DNA of 64,000 nucleotides from JAGNZR01 sp051648365 (GCA_051648365.1 JBOFEZ010000081.1:32358-96357); one strand, 5' to 3'. Shown: positions 26,732 through 35,593, counted from the stretch's first letter. Notes: a model not told the origin generated them from the letters alone. Translations and numbers: made by a program.

Positions 26732-27427
26732 TTATTTAGTCTTTATTATCTCAATATAATTGATGTTTTTATTGAATTTGCATAAAAACAAATCCTCAAA
26801 TTCAGTCCTGATGTTATCCACTACCTTAGGAGAATTGTGTAAGTCTGGTGTATGATACTCTACCTCATAACCATCTAACTCTACCATAAATTCAAGTATG
26901 TCTGCATAATAACCATCATGATCTGTCTTAATAAATACTTTTCCGCCTTTTTTTAGAAGGGCATCCAGCGTCTTAAATAGACGTGGCTGTATAACTCTGT
27001 TTTTGAGTTTTTCCTCCCAAGGATCCGCAAAATTGATATATACTCCATCCAGTTCATTTTCTCCGACAAATTCAGAGATTTCCTCAGCTCTTCTTCTGAG
27101 GAACATAATATTTTGAGCATCTCTTCTTTCAGCTTTATCCGCTGACATAACAAGTCTCTTAAATCTTAGTTCCAGGGCAAGATAATTGCATTCTTTATGT
27201 CTTTCACTCATACCGTTAGTAAAGTTTCCAGACCCTGAACCAATTTCTAAATATAGAGGATTGCTATTTCCGAAATGTTCATTCCATTTTCCTTTTAGAT
27301 TATTTATTAAATCTTTTTCAAACATAAGATATTTTGGATAATCCAGCATTTTTATAATGTATGGATTATAATTTTTTCTCGGATATTTGAAAAAATGTTG
27401 CCATAAGTTATCTAAATTTCTTTCCAT
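26732..27427 (-). CDS. trmB: tRNA (guanine-N7-)-methyltransferase
   Basis: Makes m7G46 in the tRNA variable loop. The 231-residue protein has the SAM motif LEIGSGSGNFTNGM, the RRRAEEI segment and the family-specific NFADPWEEKLKNRVIQPRLF. I place the start at ATG 27427, with GGAGG 5 bases before it. The TTG at 27439 would precede that site. Confidence 0.95.
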   Translation of the reverse strand: MERNLDNLWQHFFKYPRKNYNPYIIKMLDYPKYLMFEKDLINNLKGKWNEHFGNSNPLYLEIGSGSGNFTNGMSERHKECNYLALELRFKRLVMSADKAERRDAQNIMFLRRRAEEISEFVGENELDGVYINFADPWEEKLKNRVIQPRLFKTLDALLKKGGKVFIKTDHDGYYADILEFMVELDGYEVEYHTPDLHNSPKVVDNIRTEFEDLFLCKFNKNINYIEIIKTK

Positions 27428-27466
27428 ATTTTCCTCCAAACTTAACTTATTAACACAAACTATATT

Positions 27467-28711
27467 TTAAATCATTTTATCAATTTTTTCCACTATTTTT
27501 TCTAATGTTTCTGAATTTCCCTTAAAAATTTTTCTGATTTCTGATTTTTTATCTTTTGAATCCAAGATAGCACGAGCAAAAATTGAAAAATCTTTTCCTT
27601 CTCTAACCTTATAACCCAAATTTCTCCTAATAAGTTCCCGTGAGATGTCTTTTACATTATTTAGGTGAGGTCCAAAAATCGGAGTTTTTCCATAAAAGAG
27701 AGGTTCCAGAAGAGAGTGTCCACCTATATCTACAAGAGTTCCTCCTACAAAAGCTATATGACAAAGGGCATAAAACTTCCTCTGAACCCCCATCATGTCA
27801 ACTACAAGAACATCTTTTTCTTCATCTCTGCCATTTTTAAGAAGATCTGAAAATCTGTTATAAGTGAAACCATTCTCTTTCACTACTCTTTCTATTTCAT
27901 CTATCCTGTGAAGATGCCTCGGAACAATTACGAGGAGTCTTTTTTCCTTCATATTTTTTAGATATGGAAGTAGCATCTCCTCTTCATATTCTCTTGTGCT
28001 TCCAAAAACATATATCTCCCTATTTGCAGCACTGATAAGCTCCTTTGTTTCCTCTACCTCTTTTTCACTGTAAGTTTCGAAATTTATAGAAAATTTAAGA
28101 TTTCCAACATTTTCAACCCTTTGGTCATCAGCTCCCAGTGAGATTATTCTCTCTCTATCTACTTCTGACTGCATAAAAAAATAATCTGTTTTTTGAAAAA
28201 TTTCTTTTAAAAAAAATCTGAATTTTGTATAGCTCTCTATACTTTTATCCGATATTCTTCCATTTATAAAAATCACTTTACTATTCTTCGAAGCCTGGCT
28301 AATGAGATTGGGCCATATCTCTGTTTCGACTACTATGAGCATCTTCAGCTTTACAGCTTTTAAAATTTTTTTTATAAGAAAATAGTCATCTAGAGGAAAA
28401 CGGACTATCTTCACTCTCTCTTCTGACACGTATCTGTTTTTTACATTTTCATATCCTGTATCTGTGAATACACTTAGTAGAATCCTCTCCTCCCTTTCAT
28501 TGAGCAATCTTTTTATCAAAGGGTCAGCCAGATTTGTTTCTCCCATAGATGAACAGTGAATTATTATTACAGGCTCTTTTTTTAAAAAAGATAAATCTTG
28601 AAAAAATCTCTCAAAAAAAAATTTTCTCTTTTTTCTGTTAATCAGAGACCAAATCAAAATTAGAGGATATAAAAGAACATATCTTATAAGATTATAGAAA
28701 AAAATCCACAT
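27467..28711 (-). CDS. waaA: 3-deoxy-D-manno-octulosonic acid transferase (KDO transferase)
   Basis: Adds KDO to lipid A precursor at the inner membrane, the first core step of lipopolysaccharide, so the organism makes LPS. The 414-residue GT30 protein has an N-terminal membrane anchor (about residues 4-24) and the first-domain motif IIHCSSMGETNLADPL, whose glutamate is the expected catalytic base. Later come FINGRISDKS, VPRHLHRIDEIERV and FVGGTLVDIGGHSLLEP. It directly follows cmk (stop and start adjoining). Confidence 0.95.
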   Translation of the reverse strand: MWIFFYNLIRYVLLYPLILIWSLINRKKRKFFFERFFQDLSFLKKEPVIIIHCSSMGETNLADPLIKRLLNEREERILLSVFTDTGYENVKNRYVSEERVKIVRFPLDDYFLIKKILKAVKLKMLIVVETEIWPNLISQASKNSKVIFINGRISDKSIESYTKFRFFLKEIFQKTDYFFMQSEVDRERIISLGADDQRVENVGNLKFSINFETYSEKEVEETKELISAANREIYVFGSTREYEEEMLLPYLKNMKEKRLLVIVPRHLHRIDEIERVVKENGFTYNRFSDLLKNGRDEEKDVLVVDMMGVQRKFYALCHIAFVGGTLVDIGGHSLLEPLFYGKTPIFGPHLNNVKDISRELIRRNLGYKVREGKDFSIFARAILDSKDKKSEIRKIFKGNSETLEKIVEKIDKMI

Positions 28712-29374
28712 CTATCTGTCTATCCTCTCTATCTCAAGAGAGATAGCTTCGCAGACCTGAGAAATATCCATAAAGCTTGAATCTACCTCTATAGCATCTC
28801 CAGCCTTTTTTAGAGGACTCTCTTCCCTTGTTGAATCTAGATGATCCCTCAGTTTTATCGCTTCCAAAACTTCTTCGTAACTTTCTCCCTCTATCCCTTT
28901 ACTTTGGTAATCCTTTACTCTTCTATTGGCTCTCTCTTCTGGAGAAGCTATTAGGAAAATTTTTAAGTCAGCCTTTGGAAATACGACTGTTCCTATATCT
29001 CTTCCATCTAGTATAGCTCTTCTCCCTTTAGATATATCTCTCTGAAGATCAACAAGTTTTTCCCTTACAGCTTTTATAGCCGCAACTTTAGAAACAACAG
29101 CTGTAACTTCAGGTGTTCTTATCTCCTGTGATACATCTCTCCCGTTCAGATAAAAACTATTTTCTCTGATGTCGAGCTCTATTCCTTTCAGAGCCTCTTC
29201 CATTGTCGTAACATCAGCTAAATTCAGATTATTTTCTAGCGAATAAAGAGAAACCATCCTATACATAGCTCCCGTATCCAGATATATCATACTGTATTTT
29301 TCAGCTAAAATTTTAGCTATCGTACTTTTCCCACTTCCAGCAGGTCCATCTATTGCCACTGTTATCGCTCTCAT
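28712..29374 (-). CDS. cmk: Cytidylate kinase
   Basis: Phosphorylates CMP and dCMP. The 220-residue enzyme has the P-loop DGPAGSGKSTIAK near residues 9-21, the substrate-site YLDTGAMYRM, LDGRDIGTVVFP and the lid region RRVKDYQSKG. It sits between prmA and waaA in the same series. The CMP made by CMP-KDO use in waaA's pathway is a possible reason for the pairing, which is inference only. Confidence 0.97.
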   Translation of the reverse strand: MRAITVAIDGPAGSGKSTIAKILAEKYSMIYLDTGAMYRMVSLYSLENNLNLADVTTMEEALKGIELDIRENSFYLNGRDVSQEIRTPEVTAVVSKVAAIKAVREKLVDLQRDISKGRRAILDGRDIGTVVFPKADLKIFLIASPEERANRRVKDYQSKGIEGESYEEVLEAIKLRDHLDSTREESPLKKAGDAIEVDSSFMDISQVCEAISLEIERIDR

Positions 29375-29390
29375 ACTTTTCCTCCCCGAA

Positions 29391-30320
29391 TTATGCTTGA
29401 ACTAGCATTCCTCTCCACTCTTTATCTGATTTTATCTCTAAAATTTTGTAACCTAGTCTCTCTATTTCATTTTTTACAAGGATCTCTTTTTCATCTACAA
29501 TTCCAGATAAAATTATTATTCCACCTTTTTTCACAACGTAGGAAATATCCTGCATCAGTACCAAAAGTACATCAGCCAATATATTTGCTACAACTACATC
29601 GAACTTTTCCTCTTTTAAAGTTGCAATAAGATCTCCCTTATGAACCTCAAAGTTTTCTTCAGATATTTCATTTAGAATAAGATTTTCATAAGCAACTTCC
29701 ACAGCTAGTTCATCTATATCCACCCCTACAACTCTCTTAGCTCCAAGCTTTGCTCCTGCTACCATAAGAATTCCCGAACCTGTTCCAACATCTAGAAGAG
29801 TCGTCCCCTTTAGGTTCTGCTCCTCCATAAGTTTTAGACAAAGGGATGTGGTCGGGTGTGAGCCTGTTCCGAAAGCTCTTCCAGGATCTAATTCTATAAC
29901 CATCTCTCCCTCTTCTGGCTCATACTCTCTCCATGTAGGCTTTATTACAAATTTCTCACTCACTTTTTCAGGATAAAGGTAGTTTTTCCAAGAGTTAGAA
30001 TAATCCTCTTCTTCAAAAGAATAGACATCCACTGTATATATAACATCTTCTCTCTCTGCAAAAATCTCTTCTAATTTCTCTTTTATAGCTTCATTTCTTT
30101 TAGTTGCATAAAAATTTTCTGGAAAATATGCTGATACAGCATTATCTACCTCATAAAATTCCTGTGCGTCTCTATAATAGTCTAAAGGATTAAGATTTTC
30201 TAAAGGCTCATCTATCTTAAGACCTGTTGCTCCAAAATCATAAAATATTTTCGAAATTTCCCCTCTAGTTTTTTCTATATCATCACTTTCAAATACTACT
30301 CTTATCTCATTTATTTTCAC
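29391..30320 (-). CDS. prmA: Ribosomal protein L11 methyltransferase
   Basis: Trimethylates ribosomal protein L11. The 309-residue protein has an N-terminal substrate-recognition domain with SNSWKNYLYPEKVSEKFVI. The C-terminal SAM domain has DPGRAFGTGSHPTTSLCL, LLDVGTGSGILMVAGA and the family NPPY-like VVANILADVL. It is preceded by ymdB-type gene with 18 bases between. Confidence 0.96.
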   Translation of the reverse strand: MKINEIRVVFESDDIEKTRGEISKIFYDFGATGLKIDEPLENLNPLDYYRDAQEFYEVDNAVSAYFPENFYATKRNEAIKEKLEEIFAEREDVIYTVDVYSFEEEDYSNSWKNYLYPEKVSEKFVIKPTWREYEPEEGEMVIELDPGRAFGTGSHPTTSLCLKLMEEQNLKGTTLLDVGTGSGILMVAGAKLGAKRVVGVDIDELAVEVAYENLILNEISEENFEVHKGDLIATLKEEKFDVVVANILADVLLVLMQDISYVVKKGGIIILSGIVDEKEILVKNEIERLGYKILEIKSDKEWRGMLVQA

Positions 30321-30338
30321 ATTTTCCTCCAGAGGTTT

Positions 30339-31127
30339 TTAATATTTAAATTCAGCTTCTCCAACATTTATTCTATCTATAGAGATACATTCACCAGTTT
30401 CATCATCTATCACCACAGAAATTCCATTTACTCTCACGTTTCCATCTTCCACTTCAAATTTTGCAGGAAGTCCTGTAAGAAATCTTGCTATTACCGGTTC
30501 AGCCTTTGTACCTATTATTCCATTATCTGATCCTGTCATTCCTATGTCAGAGATATAGCCTGTTCCTTCACTTAAAATTTTCTCATCAGCAGTCTGAACA
30601 TGGGTATGTGTTCCGAAAACCAAAGATACTTTTCCATCCAGATATTTTCCTAAAGCTATCTTCTCAGATGTGGCCTCAGCATGGAAATCTATTATTATAA
30701 ATTTCGTCTCTTTTCTGAGCTCCTCTACCAACTCTTTCCCCATTCTGAAAGGGCACTCTACTGGATTCATAAAAACTCTTCCTTGAAGTGAAATCACTGC
30801 AATTTTCTGTCCTTTAGAATTTTTTTGGATAGTATATCCTATTCCCGGAACTCCTACTGGATAGTTATGTGGTCTTACAACTTTATCCGTTCCGTCCAGA
30901 TAAGTATATACCTCTTTTTTGTCCCACATATGGTTGCCGCCAGTAATAACATCTACTCCCCATGCAAGAAATTCTTCTGCTATGGCTGAAGTTATACCTT
31001 TTCCAGCAGCACTGTTTTCTCCATTCACGATTACAAAATCATAATTTTTCTTTTTTCTGCTCAGATATCCCGAAAGAGCTGTTCTTCCTGGATTTCCTAC
31101 TACATCTCCAATTATAAGTATTTTCAT
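30339..31127 (-). CDS. YmdB-type metallophosphoesterase (2',3'-cyclic nucleotide phosphodiesterase family)
   Basis: Member of the family of Bacillus YmdB, a dinuclear-metal phosphodiesterase acting on 2',3'-cyclic nucleotides and affecting RNA turnover and biofilm state. The 262-residue protein shows all metal-site motifs: ILIIGDVVGNPGR, VNGENSAAGKG, ITGGNHMWDKKE, IIDFHAEATSEK and GTHTHVQTAD. Length and order match. The physiological role in this organism is unknown. It lies between the ion-channel gene and prmA. Confidence 0.93.
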   Translation of the reverse strand: MKILIIGDVVGNPGRTALSGYLSRKKKNYDFVIVNGENSAAGKGITSAIAEEFLAWGVDVITGGNHMWDKKEVYTYLDGTDKVVRPHNYPVGVPGIGYTIQKNSKGQKIAVISLQGRVFMNPVECPFRMGKELVEELRKETKFIIIDFHAEATSEKIALGKYLDGKVSLVFGTHTHVQTADEKILSEGTGYISDIGMTGSDNGIIGTKAEPVIARFLTGLPAKFEVEDGNVRVNGISVVIDDETGECISIDRINVGEAEFKY

Positions 31128-31160
31128 AGTCTTCCTTTCTTAATTTTTTATTTTTTTATT

Positions 31161-32033
31161 TTATACATCTTTTTCATTTTCTTGAGAAAAATTAAGTATT
31201 CCAGAACTTAGAGTTATTCCCAAACTAAAATTTAAAAGAGCTATACCAGTTATTACTTCAACCATAGTTATAAGCTGAGTTATAAATTTTATAGGTGAGA
31301 TATCTCCATATCCCACAGTAGTTATAGTTATAAAGCTGAAATATATATGCTGGAAATAGAGATAAAGATTATTATCCGTTGATTCCATGCCTCTAAAAGC
31401 AGGCTGTGCAGAACTCACAGTTATCAGAAAATATACAAATCCAAAACTTATTGCCAATGTTACATATATTAAAAAAGTTATTACTATATCTGAACTTTTT
31501 ATTTTCCTTCTCTTTTTCATTATATCTACAAAAGAATATTTGAAAAGTACCACATGGCTCCAGAATAAAAGGATTATATTGAGTATGCTTATTATTTTTA
31601 TAATTATCCCTTCACTCTTCTCTGCAGTTTGCATATTTCCAGAAAAAATATAATTAAGAACAGGAATAAAAATTATATAATAAAATATAAGAGTCAGAGC
31701 CTTCAAAGGCCCATCTTTAAAAATTATATTTTTTTTTATAGTTATAATTATAGGTATTAAACTTAAAAAAAGTAGAGGACTATGCTTATAATTTCCCAAA
31801 TAAAACCACTTTTCTAGTTCACTAAAATTGGCAAATATATTTGTCATTGTTGGAATAAAAAAAGATAAAAAAAGTGATACTCCAAGATACCATAAAAAAT
31901 AATATCTCCGTTTTTGAGGTATCATTCTTTTTTCTAGCTTTCCTATAACTTTTATTCCTCTAGTTAAATCGCTTATTTTCTCTTGTCCTTTTATTTTCAG
32001 CTTTCTTATATATTGTTTATCCTTTTCCATCAT
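31161..32033 (-). CDS. Voltage-gated-like potassium channel subunit
   Basis: Inner-membrane ion channel of about 290 residues. The selectivity filter TVGYGD lies in FSFITITTVGYGDISPIKF, flanked by two pore helices. Four further hydrophobic segments upstream give a six-helix layout, but no regular arginine series that would mark a clear S4 voltage sensor is seen. There is no C-terminal RCK/TrkA-N domain. I prefer the start at ATG 32033, after a GAGAG site. The TTG at 32066 lacks one. It heads the housekeeping series with ymdB and prmA. Confidence 0.88.
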   Translation of the reverse strand: MMEKDKQYIRKLKIKGQEKISDLTRGIKVIGKLEKRMIPQKRRYYFLWYLGVSLFLSFFIPTMTNIFANFSELEKWFYLGNYKHSPLLFLSLIPIIITIKKNIIFKDGPLKALTLIFYYIIFIPVLNYIFSGNMQTAEKSEGIIIKIISILNIILLFWSHVVLFKYSFVDIMKKRRKIKSSDIVITFLIYVTLAISFGFVYFLITVSSAQPAFRGMESTDNNLYLYFQHIYFSFITITTVGYGDISPIKFITQLITMVEVITGIALLNFSLGITLSSGILNFSQENEKDV

Positions 32034-32139
32034 ATTCTCTCTTTTCCTATTTTTAATAAAATTCAATATCTAAAGTTCATACCCTTTATTATAACATAAA
32101 TTATAGAAGAATATAAGAAGTAAAAAGAAAAAATAACCT

Positions 32140-32168
32140 TTGACTTAATTGTCTAAATATTGTATATT
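32140..32168 (+). promoter_or_regulatory. Promoter of the peptide-binding lipoprotein gene
   Basis: TTGACT (32140-32145) and TATATT (32163-32168) are 17 bases apart, giving a leader of about 110 bases. Confidence 0.65.
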
Positions 32169-32249
32169 TATAACGTATAAAGAAGATTATGTCTAGAAAT
32201 CTTTAGAAATATTTTTATATAGAGATATAAAAAAGTTTAAAAAAATTAG

Positions 32250-32271
32250 AAAAGATACTCACATATCTTTT
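32250..32271 (+). promoter_or_regulatory. Leader hairpin before the binding-protein ribosome site
   Basis: AAAAGATA (32250-32257) and TATCTTTT (32264-32271) pair perfectly around a 6-base loop, four bases before the AGGGGG ribosome site. It may affect translation from the TTG start. Function is inferred. Confidence 0.35.
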
Positions 32272-32286
32272 CAATAGGGGGAAAAA

Positions 32287-33816
32287 TTGAGAAAAAAAAT
32301 TTTAGTAACTTTAGCCTTAGGGACTCTGCTTTTCACAGCTTGTGGAGAACAAAAAGTTAAAGAGGAAAATCTAAAAAAAGAGACCCGACAGCAGCTGGTA
32401 ATCGCTCAAGAGGGTGAACCGAAAACTCTAGATGTCCACAGTGGAAACGATGGTTTCTCTCTGAGAATAAATAAACAGCTTTATTCTCGTCTTGTAGAAT
32501 CTGACGGAGATATGAATATACACCCAGGTCTTGCACAATCATGGACGAATTTAGATGATAAAACAACTCAGTTCAAACTGAGAGAAGGAGTTAAATTTCA
32601 TAATGGCGATGAGCTAAAATCTGAGGACGTTAAATTTTCTTTTGAAAGAATGATGAACTCTCCAAGAATAAGTTTTGTCTTGCCACCAATTGAAAAAATA
32701 GAAATTGTTGATGACTATACAATCAATATAATAACTAAAACTCCTTTCGGTCCGCTGCTGGCACATCTATCACACCCGGCTCTGGGAATTGTAAACAAGA
32801 AAGTTGTCACAGAAAACGAAGAAAAATTTAGAGAACATCCTATCGGAACAGGACCATATAAATTCTCTCAGTGGAAATCTGGAGATAGGGTTATTCTAGA
32901 TAGAAATGACGAATATTTTATGGAACCACCTAAATTCAAAAATATAATATATAGAAATGTTGTGGAAGCTAACAGTAGAACCATTGGATTGGAAACAGGA
33001 GAGCTAGATATAGCTCTGGGAATAAGTTCAGTAGACGAAAACACTATAAGAGATAATCCGAAGCTAGAACTTCATACAAAACCTTCAATCTCTTTCACTT
33101 ATATGGGATTCAACAATCAGAAGGCTCCTTTCAATGATATAAGAGTAAGAAAAGCTATTAACTATGCTGTGGATAAACAGGCTATAATAGATGTTGTTCT
33201 GGCTGGTGCTGGAAATATTGCTACCTCTCCTTTAGCTCCTGGAGTTTTCGGTTTTACAGACAAAACTAAAGCTTATGAATATGATCTTGAAAAAGCTAAA
33301 GTGTTAATGAAAGAGGCTGGTCTTGAAAATGGATTTACAGCATCTATTTACGTTATGGGTGGAGAAGCAGACAAGCAGACAGCCGAAATAATTCAAGCAG
33401 ATTTAAAAAATATCGGTATTGATTTAAAAATTTTAGTGACTGAAAGCAGTGCTTATTGGGAATTGACAGCAAGAGGAGATCATGATATGTTTCTAGGATC
33501 TTGGGGATGTGTAACCGGGGATGCCGATTACGGATTGTACTCTATGTACCATTCTGTAGCTAAAGGAGCCCCTGGAAACAGAGACTTTTACGAAAATGAG
33601 AAAGTTGATACACTTTTAGACCAAGCTAAAACAACCACAAATCAAGAAAAGAGAAAGGAGCTCTATGAAGAAATTCAAAAAATAATCGTTGAAGATGCTC
33701 CAGATCTTATGCTTTACAATAGAATTTTAGCAGTCGGAAGTCAAAAAGATATAGGTGGATTCAATCTCCATCCAGTAACCCTTCATGATTTTTATCCAGT
33801 TTATATAAAAGAATAG
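32287..33816 (+). CDS. Peptide/nickel-type ABC transporter substrate-binding lipoprotein (orphan)
   Basis: Family 5 solute-binding protein (DppA/OppA type), 509 residues, anchored by a lipoprotein signal (LGTLLFTAC, lipid cysteine C19). Family features are LVIAQEGEPKTLDVH, FKLREGVKFHNGDELKSEDV, GTGPYKFSQWKSGDRV and RVRKAINYAVDKQAI. Start is TTG at 32287, with AGGGGG 6 bases upstream. No upstream ATG fits. No permease or ATPase gene is adjacent, so it must borrow a transporter from elsewhere or act as a sensor. Its ligand (peptide, nickel, glutathione) is not deducible. Confidence 0.93.
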   Translation: MRKKILVTLALGTLLFTACGEQKVKEENLKKETRQQLVIAQEGEPKTLDVHSGNDGFSLRINKQLYSRLVESDGDMNIHPGLAQSWTNLDDKTTQFKLREGVKFHNGDELKSEDVKFSFERMMNSPRISFVLPPIEKIEIVDDYTINIITKTPFGPLLAHLSHPALGIVNKKVVTENEEKFREHPIGTGPYKFSQWKSGDRVILDRNDEYFMEPPKFKNIIYRNVVEANSRTIGLETGELDIALGISSVDENTIRDNPKLELHTKPSISFTYMGFNNQKAPFNDIRVRKAINYAVDKQAIIDVVLAGAGNIATSPLAPGVFGFTDKTKAYEYDLEKAKVLMKEAGLENGFTASIYVMGGEADKQTAEIIQADLKNIGIDLKILVTESSAYWELTARGDHDMFLGSWGCVTGDADYGLYSMYHSVAKGAPGNRDFYENEKVDTLLDQAKTTTNQEKRKELYEEIQKIIVEDAPDLMLYNRILAVGSQKDIGGFNLHPVTLHDFYPVYIKE

Positions 33817-33822
33817 TAGAAA

Positions 33823-33871
33823 AAAAGAGAGCCACAACCCTCATAAAACACGAGGGTTGTGGCTCTCTTTT
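33823..33871. terminator. Strong bidirectional terminator
   Basis: A perfect 20-base stem (33823-33842 with 33852-33871) has a 9-base loop and A/T ends. It closes the binding-protein gene and may also end the convergent Fe-S protein gene. Confidence 0.93.
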
Positions 33872-33918
33872 ATAGGGATTGTTTTTAAAATTGATTGCAG
33901 CGAATCTGTTTTTAAGCA

Positions 33919-34377
33919 CTATTTTCTCAATTTTTTATCTATCTCTGTGGCTAAATTTCCCATAGGACAAACCACACACCAAGTTCTCTCCCTATACACG
34001 ATTCCTAAAATAATAGAAATTATCGTGCTAACTCCAACCATACGAAAAAAAAGTTTTCCTACCGCCCTAAAATCTCCCCAAGAAAAATACAATCCATGAA
34101 TAAATAATCCCATAATTAAGAGAAACACACCTATTTTCATTTCAGAAGTAAAAAACCATTTAGGAGCGGTTCTTCTCAATGATATTGGTGAAAGTTTAGA
34201 AAGAAGAGATCCCCTTGGACAGAATTGATTACAGCCCTTTCTTCCTTCACCTTTTAAGGCAAAAAATATCGGTGTTATCATACAGATAAGAGCAAGTATC
34301 CCAAATCTATAGTCTAAAATGGACAAAGCAAAAAATAGTATTATAAATACCCAAGATATTTCAAAGATTTTTTTCAT
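33919..34377 (-). CDS. Membrane 4Fe-4S-binding protein (NapH/Fer4_5-like)
   Basis: Small polytopic inner-membrane protein, 152 residues, with about four hydrophobic segments. Two cysteine pairs, GCNQFCPRGSLLSKLSP (near residue 48) and WCVVCPMGNLATEIDK (near 132), are each followed by a helix, the pattern of Fer4_5/NapH/CcoG-type electron-transfer domains. Only two cysteines per motif are seen, fewer than a classic ferredoxin, so a single shared [4Fe-4S] cluster is possible. The partner is unknown. The promoter is good. Confidence 0.7.
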   Translation of the reverse strand: MKKIFEISWVFIILFFALSILDYRFGILALICMITPIFFALKGEGRKGCNQFCPRGSLLSKLSPISLRRTAPKWFFTSEMKIGVFLLIMGLFIHGLYFSWGDFRAVGKLFFRMVGVSTIISIILGIVYRERTWCVVCPMGNLATEIDKKLRK

Positions 34378-34396
34378 AAGAATCTCCTTTCGATAA

Positions 34397-34448
34397 TATA
34401 TAGTTTTATCACTATATAATTATATCAAAGAACTCTAATATCTGTCAA
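34397..34448 (-). promoter_or_regulatory. Promoter and palindrome of the membrane Fe-S protein gene
   Basis: On the minus strand TTGACA (34443-34448) and TATAAT (34419-34424), both consensus, are 18 bases apart. Just downstream an inverted repeat TATATAGT (34397-34404) and ACTATATA (34411-34418) spans the predicted start and could be an operator. Confidence 0.65.
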
Positions 34449-34450
34449 TT

Positions 34451-34990
34451 CTAAACCTCATAACGATTCCATTTTTTCAAAGTTGTTTTTCCTGCTATGC
34501 TATTAAAATATACTTTATACAGATTCCATTCCAAATCATGAAAATTATTTTTAAGCTGGGTAAATTTATATCTTATATTCCACCATCTTGGAACATCATT
34601 CATTTTCCATTTATAAACCGCATAAGCTGCAACTATATTGGTATAAGTATCTGTAGCCCAATCTTTTTTCAAATTCACTTCATAATTTTTTTCTATTCTT
34701 TGAAAAGTTTTTCTGAAATTCTTATCAGAACTCATCCTTTTAAAAGTTCCTGGTTCTATCTGGGTTATCCCCTTAGCCACAGTACTTTTTATATCTGGAT
34801 TGCAATTGGATTCTATCATTATAGTTTTCCTCATAAGCCTTTTAACATCAATTTTAACCACTTCTTTTTTTGTATTAAAAACTAAAACAGGATTAGTTTT
34901 AGACTCAAATTTTTCCAATTCTGGGATATTACAATTTCCAAAAGCAAAAGATGCTAAAAACAAAAAAATTACCGACATTTTATTTATCAT
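34451..34990 (-). CDS. Secreted lysozyme-like (SLT-type) protein
   Basis: The 179-residue product has a signal peptide (MINKMSVIFLFLASFAFG). Its core IMIESNCNPDIKSTVAKG followed by ITQIEPGTFKRM matches the lytic transglycosylase pattern, where the glutamate of ES is catalytic and GxxQ-x-P-x-T follows. The later AAYAVYKWKM part fits the same fold. The usual GLMQ is here GITQ. I place the start at ATG 34990, with GGAGGTG 3-4 bases upstream. The ATG at 35002 overlaps that site. Probable peptidoglycan cleavage in the periplasm, with family assignment by motif only. Confidence 0.65.
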   Translation of the reverse strand: MINKMSVIFLFLASFAFGNCNIPELEKFESKTNPVLVFNTKKEVVKIDVKRLMRKTIMIESNCNPDIKSTVAKGITQIEPGTFKRMSSDKNFRKTFQRIEKNYEVNLKKDWATDTYTNIVAAYAVYKWKMNDVPRWWNIRYKFTQLKNNFHDLEWNLYKVYFNSIAGKTTLKKWNRYEV

Positions 34991-35073
34991 AAACACCTCC
35001 ATAAAAAATAACTATTAAATTATAACATATTTATTAAAAAAAATAAAATTTCTATAATTTCCATTGTTTTTTA

Positions 35074-35102
35074 TTGACTAGTCAGTCAATAAATGATATA
35101 AT
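35074..35102 (+). promoter_or_regulatory. Promoter with TTGACT-N4-AGTCAA palindrome
   Basis: TTGACT (35074-35079) and TATAAT (35097-35102) are 17 bases apart. The -35 is one arm of a 16-base palindrome (35074-35089), whose middle GACTAGTC is itself self-complementary. The same palindrome type lies at the OmpA-family promoter (4992-5007). Confidence 0.65.
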
Positions 35103-35150
35103 TTTTTAACAAGCGAAAAATTATTGATGAATTATAACTGGATTTAAGAA

Positions 35151-35173
35151 TAGGGACATTCCCTAAAGGAGAG
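35151..35173 (+). promoter_or_regulatory. Leader hairpin next to ribosome site
   Basis: TAGGGA (35151-35156) and TCCCTA (35160-35165) form a tight hairpin with a 3-base loop, touching the AAAGGAGAG ribosome site. It could modulate translation or stabilise the message. Confidence 0.35.
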
Positions 35174-35179
35174 TCAATT

Positions 35180-35491
35180 ATGAAAAAAATTTTTATTTTA
35201 CTATTAACACTTGTTTTGACTATTACTTCCATGGCATCAACTTATCATAGACCTGGACGACCGTTACCAAGTCACAGACCCATCCATGTACACAGACCTA
35301 TTTATATACACAGGCCTATCCATGCTCATAGACCAATTTACGGTCACGGATATCGTCATGACAAGAGAGATGCAGCTATAGCTGGACTTGTTGTAGGAGC
35401 TGTAGCTATGGCCGGTATAGTGGCTGTAGCAAATGCAAATAATAATACATATTATCCAAGACCAGTTCCTAGACCTTATTATGGATATTAA
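35180..35491 (+). CDS. Small secreted His/Arg/Pro-repeat protein (type A)
   Basis: Unrecognised. The 103-residue product has a signal peptide (MKKIFILLLTLVLTITSMAS). A repeat domain of four HRPIxx units follows (residues 32-55). Next comes a small-residue hydrophobic segment AAIAGLVVGAVAMAGIVAVA (66-85), then NNNTYYPRPVPRPYYGY. The histidines suggest metal binding, and the hydrophobic glycine-rich stretch suggests membrane association. Both are inference. The C-terminus and hydrophobic segment are shared with the gene at 36456, so the two are paralogues around genes B and B'. Confidence 0.75.
   Translation: MKKIFILLLTLVLTITSMASTYHRPGRPLPSHRPIHVHRPIYIHRPIHAHRPIYGHGYRHDKRDAAIAGLVVGAVAMAGIVAVANANNNTYYPRPVPRPYYGY
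35273..35344 (+). repeat. Four 18-base tandem repeats encoding HRPIxx
   Basis: Units at 35273, 35291, 35309 and 35327 each encode His-Arg-Pro-Ile plus two variable residues (HV, YI, HA, YG). The copies differ at the third codon base, so the peptide repeat seems to be under selection. Confidence 0.85.
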
Positions 35492-35587
35492 TTAAAAATT
35501 CACCATTCATCTTCTTTAAATTTTAAGGCAGTATTTTCCCAAAATTTAATTTGAAGTTTTAACTTGTACTGTTATAGTTTTTTGATG

Positions 35588-35593
35588 TATACT
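35588..35593 (+). promoter_or_regulatory. Possible promoter of the B-B'-A' genes
   Basis: TATACT at 35588-35593 with TG just before it could be an extended -10. The region about 18 bases upstream has only a poor -35 (TTGTAC). If real, the three following genes have a start separate from the type A gene. Confidence 0.35.

Noticed and set aside
35273..35344. Tandem repeats taken for a CRISPR array
   Set aside because: Units are 18 bases, contiguous with no spacers, and encode a peptide repeat in frame.
35516..35549. Inverted repeat TTAAATTTT/AAAATTTAA after the type A gene as a terminator
   Set aside because: The stem is all A/T with a 16-base loop and no T run after it, so it is likely by chance in AT-rich DNA.
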